NCBI GenBank assembly: GCA_036245525.1
Contig: BTPG01000003.1
Location: 215,318,449-215,382,448 of the forward strand
Source: Semisulcospira habei
Taxonomy: Eukaryota; Mollusca; Gastropoda; Semisulcospiridae
Length of the DNA: 64,000 bases
Direction: 5' to 3'
A model generated the notes under the pieces. The model saw nothing but the letters and a program-made list of their open reading frames with translations. It did no database searches and was not told the origin of the DNA. The translations under genes and the position numbers were made by a program. Each line of letters begins with the position of its first letter. Position 1 is the stretch's first letter. Shown here in pieces: positions 39,442 through 50,979 of the stretch.

Positions 39442-40443
39442 ATGGCAGACAAAGAAGCTCTATCCGCATATCCACTCGAGGTCTCTGGAACTACACCACC
39501 TTTAGTTACTGTCAGTGACATTCAGCGTATAATCGACAAGCAGACACAGGTGATTGACGAGAAACTGGGGTCTCTTCGTGCTGACCTTTGTGATGTGCTG
39601 ACCTCTATACAGGCGATTGGCACCGACATTGCTGACTTGAAGCAACGCGCTCGCAGCCTGGAGGACACCTGCAAGGAACTGACTGAGAAGCAGGAGGAGG
39701 TTTCCGAGTCTGTAGAAGACTTGCAGGAGGACATGGAAGATCTGCGGAAACGCTACGAGGAAGAACTAGACAAGCTAGAGGCGTTCTCACGTAGGGACAA
39801 TCTGCGACTCTTTGGAATCGTGGAAACGCCAGGCGAGACCTTCGATTCCTGTGCCACCAAAGTACTGGAATGTCTGCAGGGCACAGTGCCAAATAAAACC
39901 TGGACTGAGGACGATTTGGTACGCGCACACCGGGTGGGGAACAAACCGGACTTTGCATCTGTAGCAGCCAACCGTGCCAGAGCCAACAACAAGCCCCGCC
40001 CCATGATCGTGAAGTTCGCGAGATGGAGGGACAAGATGGACGTCCTGACCAAGGGTCGTGCTGCACTCAAGCAAAAGGGGGTTAATGTTGCTGGTGACTT
40101 AACCAACCGGCAACATGAACAGATCAGGCTGCACCGGGAGAAAGGAATGCGGGCGTACTACAAGGGAAACAAGCTGGTCGTCGCTGGACCCCTAGTTCAA
40201 CGGAACCACGACACCGACAACTTCGGCCGCCGTCATGCGACAGACAACAGCGTCGACAGAAGACCGGACAACCGTATCCAAGGACTCGGTGCCGCCGCAG
40301 CTACTGGTCAGCAGGTCAACGCAACACCGGCACGTGCGCCACACTTGGTGTCCCCGTTACAGCCTTCACCTAAACCAGCGAAACGGCGCCGGCCACACAG
40401 TTCCCCTACAATTGAGGTCGGGGACGAATCCAGTGACCCGTGA
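39442..40443 (+). CDS. LINE ORF1, coiled-coil RNA-binding protein
   Basis: The first ATG with good context (AAGATGG) at 39442 gives 333 residues. Residues about 25-125 are heptad-rich, charged and probably coiled coil (DLKQRARSLEDTCKEL, EDMEDLRKRYEEELDKLE). A L1-ORF1-like region follows (SRRDNLRLFGIVETPGE, WTEDDLVRAHRVG, RPMIVKFARWRDKMDVL), then a basic, Pro/Arg-rich C-terminus. Such proteins coat LINE RNA and act as nucleic acid chaperones. The stop is TGA at 40441-40443; the next 17 codons are open in the same frame and lead into ORF2. Confidence 0.9.
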   Translation: MADKEALSAYPLEVSGTTPPLVTVSDIQRIIDKQTQVIDEKLGSLRADLCDVLTSIQAIGTDIADLKQRARSLEDTCKELTEKQEEVSESVEDLQEDMEDLRKRYEEELDKLEAFSRRDNLRLFGIVETPGETFDSCATKVLECLQGTVPNKTWTEDDLVRAHRVGNKPDFASVAANRARANNKPRPMIVKFARWRDKMDVLTKGRAALKQKGVNVAGDLTNRQHEQIRLHREKGMRAYYKGNKLVVAGPLVQRNHDTDNFGRRHATDNSVDRRPDNRIQGLGAAAATGQQVNATPARAPHLVSPLQPSPKPAKRRRPHSSPTIEVGDESSDP

Positions 40444-40494
40444 TATGTCGGCCAAGCCGCGTCTCCCACCTCAATTGCACGGGATGTGTCACCG

Positions 40495-43400
40495 ATGCGC
40501 GCGTGTGTTGTAGAGCAGCCAGTAGATAATGTGTTGCATACACTTACCTTTCTGTCATGGAATGTTGATGGACTGTGGAGCAAGCTATCTGACCCAGACT
40601 TTCTACAATATGTAAGTAATTATGACATTGTGTGTTTGTTTGAAACATTTTTAGACAATGCTTTCGTCCCGCCTGACTGCTGGTCTGATTTCACGTGTTT
40701 TTCCTTACCTGCAGTCAAACTGTCACGTCAAGGAAGAAGCTCGGGAGGTGTTGTTGTGTTAGTAAAAAATGTGTATGCCAAGTTTGTTTTCCAAGTGAAC
40801 ATGACATGCGCTCAAAGTGTCTTTCTCAAACTTGACAGATCATTGTTTGGTACTGAATGCGATGTGCTTTTGGTCGCGTGCTATGTTCCGCCCAAGGATT
40901 CACCATTTTATAGACAATTACCGTACGACTGCCTTTTGGAAGAATTAGAACAGTGTCTTGCTAGTGCCCTCGAGCAATTTGGAGACATTCATTTCCTAAT
41001 GTGTGGTGATTTTAATGGTAGAACTGGGGATTTGCAGCCTAATCCATATTTGTTTCAGCTTGATCCTGATGAAACACTACTAACTAATACCGCTCTATTT
41101 GAACCTTCACGATTTACTGAAGATATGACTGTAAATACATTTGGAAGAAAACTATTAGATTTGTGTGCATGTTTTGAACTGATGATTCTGAATGGGTTCT
41201 GTAGCCCTGATCTGTCAAAGCACCTGACATTTATTTCTCCCACTGGTTGTAGTATTAATGATTATTTTGTTGCATCTCCTGACTTTATTTGTTTGTGTGA
41301 CAAACTTGAAGTTGGCGAGAGGATAGAGTCTGTACACATGCCACTGGTCCTTACTGTGTCTTGTGTACGTGTATCACCCCACAACGATGTTTCTGATGAT
41401 GATACGCAGTGTTTTTCATTTGATAAGATTATCTGGGAACCTGCTAAGGCCCAAACGCTCAGCGACAGTTTAACTACTCCTGCATTCCAGGATGCTCTAG
41501 TAGCTGCTACTGCTGAGATCGATGATGATATTAATAGTGCATTAGACATTTTCACATGTGCTATCAAAGACGCTGCTAGTTGCATGACAAAACAATTTCA
41601 TTCCTCCACAAGCAATACACACAAAACAAACACCGCTAGTCACCCCTGGTTTGACCAGGAATGCAGAAATGCAAAAATGCGAACGCGTAAAGCCTTACGT
41701 ACATACACAAAAAATAAAACCATGGAAAATAAAGCATCGTTTGTTAATGAGAGAAAACAATACAAGAGATTACTTAGAGCTAAAGAAGTTAATTTTAAGA
41801 GGGAAGCTGTTGACAAAATTCTTGAGTATAGACATAACTCTCAGGCATTTTGGAAGGAAATAAAGAAGTGGAAAAGAAAACGTCGTTTAAGAAACAATAT
41901 AACAAAGAAGCAGTGGTTTGATCACTTCTCTAGCATTCTAAATGAAAACATAGCACAGCAAGAGAATAATGATGATGTATATTTTTCAGAAGACTCTGAG
42001 TCTGATGAAGCCTTATTTCATGACCTAGATATCAACATAGAAGAAGCAGAAGTTATTGCTGCTATAAAACATGCCAAAGCAGGAAAGGCCCCCGGGCCTG
42101 ATGGAATTATAAATGAAGTTCTTAAAGTCTCCAACCCAGCTATCATCTCCTTTCTCACTAAGTATTTTAATGCTCTATTCAACAAAGGGTTGTTCCCCAG
42201 CGAATGGTCTAAAGCTATTATTTTCCCACTCCACAAGAAAGGAGATGTAAATAATCCAGATAATTATCGTGGTATTGCTCTCATTAGCTGTGTTAGTAAA
42301 CTGTATACCTACATTTTGAACAGAAGGTTAACAGACTGGGCTGAGGAACATAATATTCTGTCTGAAACACAAGCCGGGTTTAGGAAATCCTACTCTACTG
42401 TGGACCATATATTTACACTTTATGCTATTGTTCAAAAACAACTTCTACAAAATAAGAAAGTTTATGTGGCTTTTGTTGACTTCCGCAAAGCTTTCGATAC
42501 TGTTAAAAGAGGTGTGCTTTGGAATATTTTATTGAAGGCTGGAGTGCGCGGCAAAATGCTTTCAGCTATGAAGGCAATGTATGACTCGGTGAAATTTTGT
42601 GTTAGAGACAGCCTGAATTGTACAGCGTTTTTTGAGTGTTTCCAAGGTTTAAAACAAGGATGTTTAGCATCGCCGACATTGTTCTCCTTTTTGATTAACG
42701 AGCTTGCTGTGTACATTATTGAAAATGGTAAACATGGTTTCCAACTAAAAGCCGATGCAGCAGAACTGTTTTTGTTGATGTTTGCAGATGACATTGCTTT
42801 GTTTTCATCAACCCCCAATGGCCTTCAGACTCAGCTGAACAATTTATACAAAGAAGCATCTAAGCTTGGTTTGTCTGTTAACCTAGACAAGACAAAAATA
42901 ATTGTGTTTCGAAATGGTGGGTATTTGTCAAAATATGAAAAATGGATTTACGGGGGAACGAGGGTAGAAGTTGTCAATATGTATAAGTACCTTGGGTTAA
43001 ACTTTACCACACGTTTGAGTTTAAACACATCCGTTGATGACTTAGTGACTAAGGCAAAAAAATGTGTAATCGATATTTTCTGTATGTTGAAGAAAATTAA
43101 CTGCGCTAGTCCTGATGTTTTTTTCAAGCTGTTTGATGCGCAGGTTGTCCCAATTTTGTTGTATGCCTCAGAAATTTGGGGTATAAACGAGTGTGCCGAA
43201 ATTGAAAGAGTCCATACATTTGCATGTAAACGTTTTCTTAATGTCAACTTCCGCACACCGAACCTGATGGTTTATGGTGAACTTGGTCGATATCCCCTGT
43301 CAGTATTAACGTCAGTAAGATGTGTTTCCTACTGGCTTCGACTCTGCGCTTTACCTGTTACTAGATTTGCAAATATGGCTTATCATATGCTTAAGGATTT

Positions 43401-43968
43401 AGACGATAAAGGGAAAGAAACATGGGTGTCAAAGATAAAGAATTTGCTTTTCCGAAATGGGTTTGGTCATGTATGGATTTCACAAGGTGTTGGAAACAGG
43501 AATGCTTTTATAAACAAGTTTAAACAAAGGATGGTTGATTGTGCCAAACAAAACTGGTCATCAAAGCTTTCTGAGAGTGAACGTTTTACTGTGTATCGTA
43601 GTTTTAAACATACACTTGTCCAAGAAAATTATTTTGAACTGGTTAAGCCAACCTATGTCAAAAATCTATACATTAAATTTAGACTTGGCATAACCGAATT
43701 GCAAAGTAACAAACAAAGATATAGTACTCCCAATGCTGTAACGAAAGTGTGTCCATTGTGTGCCAAGGCTGTGGAAGATGAAGTTCACTTTATGTTTTAT
43801 TGTCCATTCTATGATGAACTGCGAGCCAAATACCTATGTAAGTTTGACCTTGTGGAACTCAGAAAGAAAGAATTGTGTATCCTAGACACTACCAACCCGC
43901 AGTCTATTGCCGATTTAGCAAGATTTGTATGTCATGCTTTTAAACTCCGTAGCAGCATGCTTGTATGA
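40495..43968 (+). CDS. LINE ORF2, APE endonuclease and reverse transcriptase, intact
   Basis: About 1157 residues from ATG at 40495; the frame is open back to the ORF1 stop. Endonuclease: LSWNVDGLWSKL, DIVCLFETFLD (Glu), GRSSGGVVVLVK, MCGDFNGRTGD (Asp-Asn), NDYFVASPD and a SVHMPLVL end. Reverse transcriptase: GKAPGPDGI, NYRGIALISCVSKLY, TQAGFRKSYST, FVDFRKAFDTV (A), GLKQGCLASPTLFSF (B), LMFADDIALFSS (C), LSVNLDKTKIIVF, MYKYLGLNF. C-terminus: a CCHC motif C-x2-C-x8-H-x4-C (CPLCAKAVEDEVHFMFYC). It performs target-primed reverse transcription. The clade is not certain from inspection; the two-ORF layout with an L1-like ORF1 suggests L1/Tx1 affinity. Confidence 0.93.
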   Translation: MRACVVEQPVDNVLHTLTFLSWNVDGLWSKLSDPDFLQYVSNYDIVCLFETFLDNAFVPPDCWSDFTCFSLPAVKLSRQGRSSGGVVVLVKNVYAKFVFQVNMTCAQSVFLKLDRSLFGTECDVLLVACYVPPKDSPFYRQLPYDCLLEELEQCLASALEQFGDIHFLMCGDFNGRTGDLQPNPYLFQLDPDETLLTNTALFEPSRFTEDMTVNTFGRKLLDLCACFELMILNGFCSPDLSKHLTFISPTGCSINDYFVASPDFICLCDKLEVGERIESVHMPLVLTVSCVRVSPHNDVSDDDTQCFSFDKIIWEPAKAQTLSDSLTTPAFQDALVAATAEIDDDINSALDIFTCAIKDAASCMTKQFHSSTSNTHKTNTASHPWFDQECRNAKMRTRKALRTYTKNKTMENKASFVNERKQYKRLLRAKEVNFKREAVDKILEYRHNSQAFWKEIKKWKRKRRLRNNITKKQWFDHFSSILNENIAQQENNDDVYFSEDSESDEALFHDLDINIEEAEVIAAIKHAKAGKAPGPDGIINEVLKVSNPAIISFLTKYFNALFNKGLFPSEWSKAIIFPLHKKGDVNNPDNYRGIALISCVSKLYTYILNRRLTDWAEEHNILSETQAGFRKSYSTVDHIFTLYAIVQKQLLQNKKVYVAFVDFRKAFDTVKRGVLWNILLKAGVRGKMLSAMKAMYDSVKFCVRDSLNCTAFFECFQGLKQGCLASPTLFSFLINELAVYIIENGKHGFQLKADAAELFLLMFADDIALFSSTPNGLQTQLNNLYKEASKLGLSVNLDKTKIIVFRNGGYLSKYEKWIYGGTRVEVVNMYKYLGLNFTTRLSLNTSVDDLVTKAKKCVIDIFCMLKKINCASPDVFFKLFDAQVVPILLYASEIWGINECAEIERVHTFACKRFLNVNFRTPNLMVYGELGRYPLSVLTSVRCVSYWLRLCALPVTRFANMAYHMLKDLDDKGKETWVSKIKNLLFRNGFGHVWISQGVGNRNAFINKFKQRMVDCAKQNWSSKLSESERFTVYRSFKHTLVQENYFELVKPTYVKNLYIKFRLGITELQSNKQRYSTPNAVTKVCPLCAKAVEDEVHFMFYCPFYDELRAKYLCKFDLVELRKKELCILDTTNPQSIADLARFVCHAFKLRSSMLV

Positions 43969-44098
43969 TTCCACGTGCAAACTGTGGTTCTTACTCCGAC
44001 CTGGTCTGTGTAGTACACGGCTGTGGCCTGGATTTGGATACCGCATTTTACATGTAGGTCAAAAGTGGCTATTATGTGCTGGCGTAGATCGAATGGAA

Positions 44099-44175
<77 letters not shown>

Positions 44176-44289
44176 GATATAAACATCGCCTTATGGCCTT
44201 TATATACACCTGAATTATAAATTATGTAATGTCTCACTCCATTGTATGGACAATTTGTCTGAACAATAAACTGTCTGAGTCTGAGTCTG

Positions 44290-44660
<371 letters not shown>

Positions 44661-45166
44661 ATTTAATTAACTAAGATTGCAACAAGATGGGATGAACCAT
44701 AACCCACAAAGTCCCTTCTATATTAGAGCTCTTCTATATATGTCCTCTGATTCTGATGTTAAATTATCTCCTTTTGAAAAAAGTCTAGCAGATCTGCCAA
44801 TGCGTCAGTGAGTTTTATAAGGGACGAAGGACATACACGTCATTGATTTGTCAACGTCATTTGTTATGGCGTAAGTTTTAGGTTTTAAGCAATATTATAT
44901 TTTATGTGATATGAGTTTCTCTTTCGCTTCATGGGCGTGAGAAAATGGTGACAGAACTAGAAGGTCACGGTACAATTTCAGTCTTGCTATAATTTGTGTG
45001 AATTATAAATTATATATAAATATATAAACTATAAATTATAGTCTTGCTATAATTTGTGTGAAAGCAAGTTGACTCTACCTAGCTATATGATATATTCAGT
45101 ACACGGGTCACCTGCATGCTCTTATGAAAGCGCCTCGATGTGTGTGTGCGTGTTAGTGCGTGCGTG
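44661..45166. other. No gene recognised
   Basis: Contains a short direct repeat of TAGTCTTGCTATAATTTGTG-type sequence with AT-rich filler (44980-45065). Nothing else is supported. Confidence 0.4.
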
Positions 45167-45212
45167 CATAGATCCTCATGCACCTGGAGAGTGAATGAGG
45201 ATCTATTCCTCC
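45167..45212. repeat. P2 hairpin, copy 5
   Basis: GCATAGATCCTCATG and its complement (ATGAGGATCTATTC) flank a changed loop (CACCTGGAGAGTGA). Confidence 0.6.
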
Positions 45213-45249
45213 TGGAGATGCGCACATGTTTGTGTGTGTGAGAGAGAGA

Positions 45250-45372
45250 GAGATGATGATGAATCTTTATTTATTCAGGATAAAGCTATTAGGCAACTCA
45301 ATGCCTGTTTTACAAGCTGTCCTGTAAACAAACAACATAACAGGAATATAAACAGAGCATGCAAATAATAAC

Positions 45373-45404
<32 letters not shown>

Positions 45405-45418
45405 GAAGAAGAAGAAGA

Positions 45419-45503
<85 letters not shown>
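45250..45503 (-). mobile_element. LINE 3' end between TC tracts, minus strand
   Basis: Read on the minus strand: (TC)n at 45424-45503, (TTC)n, (TTA)n, then a short 3' UTR fragment ending AATAAATAAAGATTCATCAT and a second short TC tract (about 45239-45255). The same TC, LINE tail, TC arrangement as the 32.7-44.3 kb array, but in the opposite orientation. Confidence 0.6.
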
Positions 45504-45508
<5 letters not shown>

Positions 45509-45639
45509 CGCGAGAGAACATGACGTCATATTTAGAGTATTATGTCAGTTTCTGAATGGTGACGGAGTTGCCGCTTTTACTTCACCGCCAATGTCTGACT
45601 TTCTCTAGAAGTAATGTTGTTGTTTTTTTTAGTGTTTTA

Positions 45640-45840
45640 AATCTTTTCTGAAAAGAATTAATTTTTACTAGAGAAGATTAAAGGATACAAAGCTGTCTAA
45701 CGAACTCATCCAATGTATTTCTCCATACTAGCAATATGCAAAAGTTCAAATAAATATGGCAAAAATTACGGACTCTAATCTGGGTCAACCGATCTGCTAT
45801 AAACGGATGTTTTTGACTTCAATGAGACATTCAATTACAA
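45640..45840 (-). repeat. R3 repeat copy, diverged (minus)
   Basis: Shares CTAACGAACTCATCCAAT, AAAATTACGGACTC and TCAACCGAT..TATAAACGG with 32410-32540. Confidence 0.55.
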
Positions 45841-46027
45841 TATAATAATAATAATAATACATAGTTTTTATATAGCGCCCTTCCCCACGAACAGCAAGCT
45901 CGGAGCGCTTTACAGCACCAAAAAAAAAAAAAAAAAAAAAAAAAAATATTAAAAAGGAGAAAAATTAGAACGCACTCACTCTTTAAATAAACATCTGCTC
46001 GCACCATGTAGGCGCATTCCTAACACG

Positions 46028-46103
<76 letters not shown>

Positions 46104-46156
46104 CCTATCAACATGGGGAAACAACCAACATTTCCAGGCAGCACATCCAGACTAAG

Positions 46157-47760
46157 CTAATCTTGATATGCTACCTGGAAAAGATGGGTCTTCAAAATTG
46201 TTTTGAAGGTCAACAGGGTAGGGGAAAGACGGACATGCAGTGGAAGTGAGTTCCAGACGTGAGGGGCCTGATAACTGAAAGAACGGGCACCAGCAGTTTT
46301 TAGGCTGACTCTGGGCTGAACAAGCAGTTTTTGTGAGCTTGAGCGTAGACTTCTACTAGGATTGTGTGAGGCAAGGGAAGAAGACAGATATGCAGGAAGC
46401 GTATTGTCATAGTGTTTGTATGCCAAAGTGGCCAGCTTGTACTCTATTCTCTGTTTGACAGGTAGCCAGTGGAGATGCTTTAGCAGTGGTGTGACATGAT
46501 CAGTACGTTTTTTGCGAAGGACTAACCGGGCTGCATTATTCTGGATACGCTGAATGCGAGTGAGTTGATCAGATGAGATACCAGCAAGGAGGGAATTACA
46601 GTAATCTAGACGGGACAGAATGCGAGAGCATACGAGCTGGGCAGTAGCCTTTTCTGTCAAAAAGCATCTGATCATGCCTATTCTGCGGAGCTCCAGGTAG
46701 GCAGTGCGGCAAAGATGGCTAACCTGTTTTTCCATCGATAAACTTGAATCCAGGAATACACCCAGATTTTTTACATCGGATTTGAAAGAAATGTCTTGGC
46801 CACCTATGGAAATATGATCACTGCTGGAGGCGGATGTTCTAGCTCGAGTACCAACAAGCATGCTCTCTGTTTTATCATCATTTAACTTGAGTCTGTTGCA
46901 AGTCATCCAGTCTTTGACTTCAACTATACACTTCTCCACATTGGAGACAATGGTCTGCAGTTTACCAGGATGGTCAGACTTAGAGATCTGAGTGTCATCA
47001 GCATACTTGTGATACTCACAGCTATTCTGGCTGATGATTCGGGAAACTGGTTTAGTGTACAGAGAGAACAGCAGAGGACCCAAAACTGACCCCTGTGGGA
47101 CACCATACTTCAAAAGCACAGGCTGAGACATGATCCCATTCACACATACAGATTGATATCTTTCAAAAAGGTAAGACCTGAGCCATGACAGCGCTGGACC
47201 GGAAATACCAAAAGACACGCGTAGGCGTTCTAAAAGAATCCCATGATCCGGCGTGTCAAACGCCGCAGACAGGTCTAATAATGATAGCAAAGAGACATGT
47301 CCGACGTCAGCATGTGCAAGCAGGCTATTGGTAATGTGAAGCAATGCTGTCTCAGTACTGTGATTTCTTCGATATGCAGACTGATACAGTTCAAGTAAAT
47401 TATTACTACTGAGATGTGACATGAGCTGACTCAGCACAACTTTCTCCAGAATCTTGGAAAGAAATGGAAGATTAGACACTGGTCTATAATTTTTCAGCAA
47501 GTTTGCATCCATCCCTGCCTTCTTCAACAATGGAATTACCACAGCCTGCTTAAAATGCCGAGGCACAGACCCTGACTCCAGAGACAAGTTAATAATTCTG
47601 GTTATCACACTGACAAGCTCATCAGGGCATAGCTTGAGTAGAGAGGTGGGAATGGGGTCAAGGGAACAAGATTTCGTGGGTGAGGAAATAATTAGTTTCT
47701 TTACAGTCTCCTCTGTGACAGCAGTAAACTCATGTAACACAGGCCCGTCATATGGTAAAT
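46157..47760 (-). CDS. LINE-B reverse transcriptase
   Basis: At least 527 open codons. Motifs: SCSLDPIPTSLLK, YRPVSNLPFLSKILEKVV, SAYRRNHSTETALL, LLDLSAAFDTPDHGIL (A), YGVPQGSVLGPLLFSLY (B), YHKYADDTQIS (C), LKLNDDKTESMLVG (D), VKNLGVFLDSSLS (E), then LVCSRILSRLDYCNSLLAG, NNAARLVLRKKRTDHVTPLL, LHWLPVKQRIEYKL and the terminal WNSLPLHVR. This style is typical of the CR1/L2/Rex1 assemblage. The frame continues into the endonuclease segment once the SINE and its duplicated TAAAT are disregarded, so the SINE is the visible disabling lesion. Confidence 0.92.
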
Positions 47761-48180
47761 GGGGCGGTCCGTGGCGCAGTGGTTAAGGCGCCTGCCACCA
47801 ATGCCAAAGGTGCGTGGTTCGATACCGGGTTCCGGCGTTGGACTTTTCTCCTCTGGTAAGTGTCACCGTTAATTCGGGCGGACCGTCGGGGGTTCTTTCT
47901 CCGGGTACTCCGGTTCTTCCACCCCCCTCCCACCCCCCACACTTTGGTACCGGTCTCAGGCCACTTTACAAATTTCAAATACAAGCGATCAAAAATTTCT
48001 GTAACTTCAGTAGCTGACTGGCCCTTCGTTTGTCTTGTACTGTGTTTGTCTTAAATGGCGTAAATCCGTGTCTGTTTCGTGAGTGTGTGTGTTGGGTTTC
48101 AGGCGCGGCGCTTTGAGTCGATTTCCCTAAAATTGAGAAAAAGCGCCTATATAATAACGGTATTATTATTATTATTATTA
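47761..48180 (+). mobile_element. tRNA-derived SINE with A and B boxes
   Basis: 420 bp flanked by TAAAT (47756-47760 and 48181-48185). The head has an A box TGGCGCAGTGG (47772-47782) and a B box GGTTCGATACC (47816-47826), the internal RNA polymerase III promoter of tRNA-derived SINEs. The tail ends AAGCGCCTATATAATAACGG followed by (TATTAT)n, resembling the 3' end of the LINE it interrupts, which suggests it uses that LINE family's machinery. Confidence 0.92.
47772..47826 (+). promoter_or_regulatory. RNA polymerase III internal promoter (A and B boxes) of the SINE
   Basis: TGGCGCAGTGG and GGTTCGATACC are 33 bp apart, matching type 2 pol III promoter consensus and spacing. The sequence between them does not need to fold as a tRNA. 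Confidence 0.85.
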
Positions 48181-48185
48181 TAAAT

Positions 48186-49425
48186 AGGGCACAGCATCAG
48201 AACAGTTGTCCATTTCCTGACGGATCGTGCTTATCTTAGAGTCAAAATACTGACAAAACTTATCAGGTAAATCATTCATAGGAATGGTATTCGGGAGTAC
48301 AGGTTCATTTTTCTTTCCAAGAAGTTCATTTGTAAGGCCAAACAGCTGACGACTAGATATGCAGTCTTCAAGTTTGGCACAAACAAAGTCTTTCTTAGCT
48401 GCACGCTGTGAGGACTTCAGTGCAGCACGCTGCTTCACAAACATATCTCTATGTACTGTAAGACCACTACACCTCCACAGTCTCTCTGTGCTTCGAAGCT
48501 CACGCTTGGCATCTTTCAGCTCTTTCGTTAGCCAAGGGGCCGGGGGACGTGAGGTTACGCGTCTGGTGGTGAGTGGCGCATGCTTGTTGAGAATGTCAGA
48601 GAGTGTACAGTTGTAAGTGTCCAGCAGTTCATGTACTGTGCAGTCTGTCAATACACCGTCACAAGCCACCTTTACATCGGAGCTGAAAACATCTATGTCA
48701 ATGCGACGAATGTTTCTGGAAGTGATCGAGCGTTTTGTGGAACGAGGCCGAGACGCAAGAACATGAAAGAAAACACTTGCATGATCCGACAACAGCGAAT
48801 CACACACCTGAACGTCCTGAACAAGAGAGGAGCTCTCCCCTGTGATTAGAAGGTCCAGGGTGTGACCACGTCTGTGAGTCGGCCCCTGCACATGCTGACG
48901 CAAGCTACGGTCAGACAGAAGTGAACGCAGATGAAGTGCATCAGGATCAGATGGAACTTCAAAATGAAAATTAAAGTCTCCAACCATAACTAATTCGTGT
49001 CTGCTGCTGGAGGCACTGTCCACATAATCTTGGAATTCACTGAAAAATTCGCTAGTGGTTAGTTGATTTTGTCTGCTAGGAGGCGGTCGGTATACTACAG
49101 TCAAAGTAACTGAGATGTCACTGATGATGCTAACTTCAACAGCTTCAAAAGAGTTAAAGGGCAAGCATTTGAAATTGATACAGTTTTCTAATGACTTCCT
49201 GACCAGTACTGCTATGCCACCCCCTCGTCGCCCAACGCGAGGGAAAGACTTCAGAAAATATCCTGGAGGGGTCAACTCGGCTATGTATGGTTCGTCACCC
49301 TCATCTTGAAGCCACGTTTCAGCCAGCAACAAGAAGTCTAGCTGATGATCAGTGATGTAATCACTTATCTCACTAGTTTTGTTCCTGCAAGACTGACAAT
49401 ATGATCGGAGGCTCTCTTAGCCACC
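48186..49425 (-). CDS. LINE-B APE-type endonuclease, N-terminally truncated
   Basis: 384 residues or more: LLLAETWLQDEGD (catalytic Glu), RRGGGIAVLVRKS, VVYRPPPSR, MVGDFNFHFEV (Asp-Asn), THRRGHTLDLLITG, DSLLSDHASVFFHV (catalytic Asp-His), then a linker ending CQYFDSKISTIRQEM. The conserved N-terminal Asn motif is not seen, in line with 5' truncation near 49425. It nicks DNA to prime reverse transcription. The reading frame meets the SINE at 48185. Confidence 0.88.
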
Positions 49426-49554
49426 CACTTAAAAAAGTATTTCGCCAAGTTTCAAGCTTGTGTGTACAGAAATATCGGTGATTCTTTTGTTCACACACAT
49501 ACGCACACACATACATACACACATGCATACGCATATGCATACGCACATGTATTC

Positions 49555-49740
49555 AAGCCAAATGTAACGTTCAGCAGCGAGGTTAGCGTAACTAGACATG
49601 ACGTAATATTTATCTTGTTACTTCAATTGTTAGAGGTTTAGCTTGCTCGTCTTTGACATCATGGGCATGCTATTACATTCGCCCCACCGCGACCCGTTTT
49701 AAAACGTTTCTTCTATAAATAGAAGCGACTTAAAACCACA
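49555..49740 (-). repeat. R2 repeat copy, diverged (minus)
   Basis: Shares GGTTAGCGTAACTAGAC, TTATCTTGTTACTTC and CCGCGACCCGTTTTAAAACG-like text with 44490-44640. Confidence 0.6.
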
Positions 49741-49784
49741 ATCTGCGTCAACAAGCACTGCTGGGGCGGATTAATTACCTTGAG

Positions 49785-50340
<556 letters not shown>

Positions 50341-50345
50341 GTGCG

Positions 50346-50376
<31 letters not shown>

Positions 50377-50623
50377 CAGTGTATCACATGTCAAATCGTC
50401 TTTTCACTGCAATAAGCTAGAAATATATCGCTAAAAACCATAACCATTGCGTTTCCAAATCGCGACGCTACAAAAAGAGTAGATAGACAGGCAGAGTATT
50501 GCGATGTTAGATATTTCTGCGAGGACTGACACACGCGGACACCCCCCCCCCCCCCACCTTCCAAACCCCCAACGAACGCCAATGTAACGACGACAACGAT
50601 AACAACAAGTACATCAACAACAC

Positions 50624-50740
50624 CTTTTTCACAGTTGGTGCCTGTCCAGCCAGGAAAACATGTGCAAGTGTAGGCAAAGTTCAAGTCATTACACGTCCCG
50701 AAATTTCCGCAAGGACTACTGGTGCACTGGTCCAGCAAAT
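50624..50740 (-). CDS. EGF-like domain exon (most 5' of four)
   Basis: A 117-bp phase 1-1 exon with a strong acceptor (TTTCCCTCTGTCTTGCAG) and donor AAAG followed by GTGTTG. Pattern [42 protein letters not shown] fits the Asp beta-hydroxylation consensus; the preceding LLDQC again gives an acidic residue before the first Cys. Its cysteine spacings equal those of the exons at 7935 and 6226. It stands 33.5 kb upstream of the next EGF exon, so either the intron is very long or two genes are involved. Confidence 0.85.
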
Positions 50741-50979
50741 CTGCAAGACAGAGGGAAACGATGCAGTTAACAAAGCTCTTTGAGATCCGCATTTCTCGCC
50801 ACTAGTACCCGTTATCCCCTTGACTGCCAGTGGACGCGGATTTCGCGTCTGAAACCACTGCAGACTGACCGACATTCGCGTGAAGAACACAGATGTAAAT
50901 GGGACCAAACGATGCCACAAAGAACGCAGGGGTAATGAATTAATAGTAACGGGTAGACCATCGAAAACCGATGATGTCG
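50741..50979. other. Intron or flank, nothing recognised
   Basis: Unique-looking sequence upstream of the EGF exon; no domain found. Confidence 0.4.

Larger units (their letters stand above)
45841..49425 (-). mobile_element. LINE-B (CR1/L2/Rex1-like), split by a tRNA-SINE
   Basis: The minus-strand element has its endonuclease at 49425-48186, a SINE at 47761-48180, its reverse transcriptase at 47760-46157 and a 3' UTR to 45841 that includes (CA)n (46030-46101) and ends in GGGCGCTATATAAAAACTAT followed by (ATT)n. 5'-truncated near 49425. Confidence 0.9.

Noticed and set aside
47771..47840. Functional tRNA gene
   Set aside because: A and B boxes are present but the sequence is the head of a SINE with target duplications and an ATT tail; no complete cloverleaf was evident.
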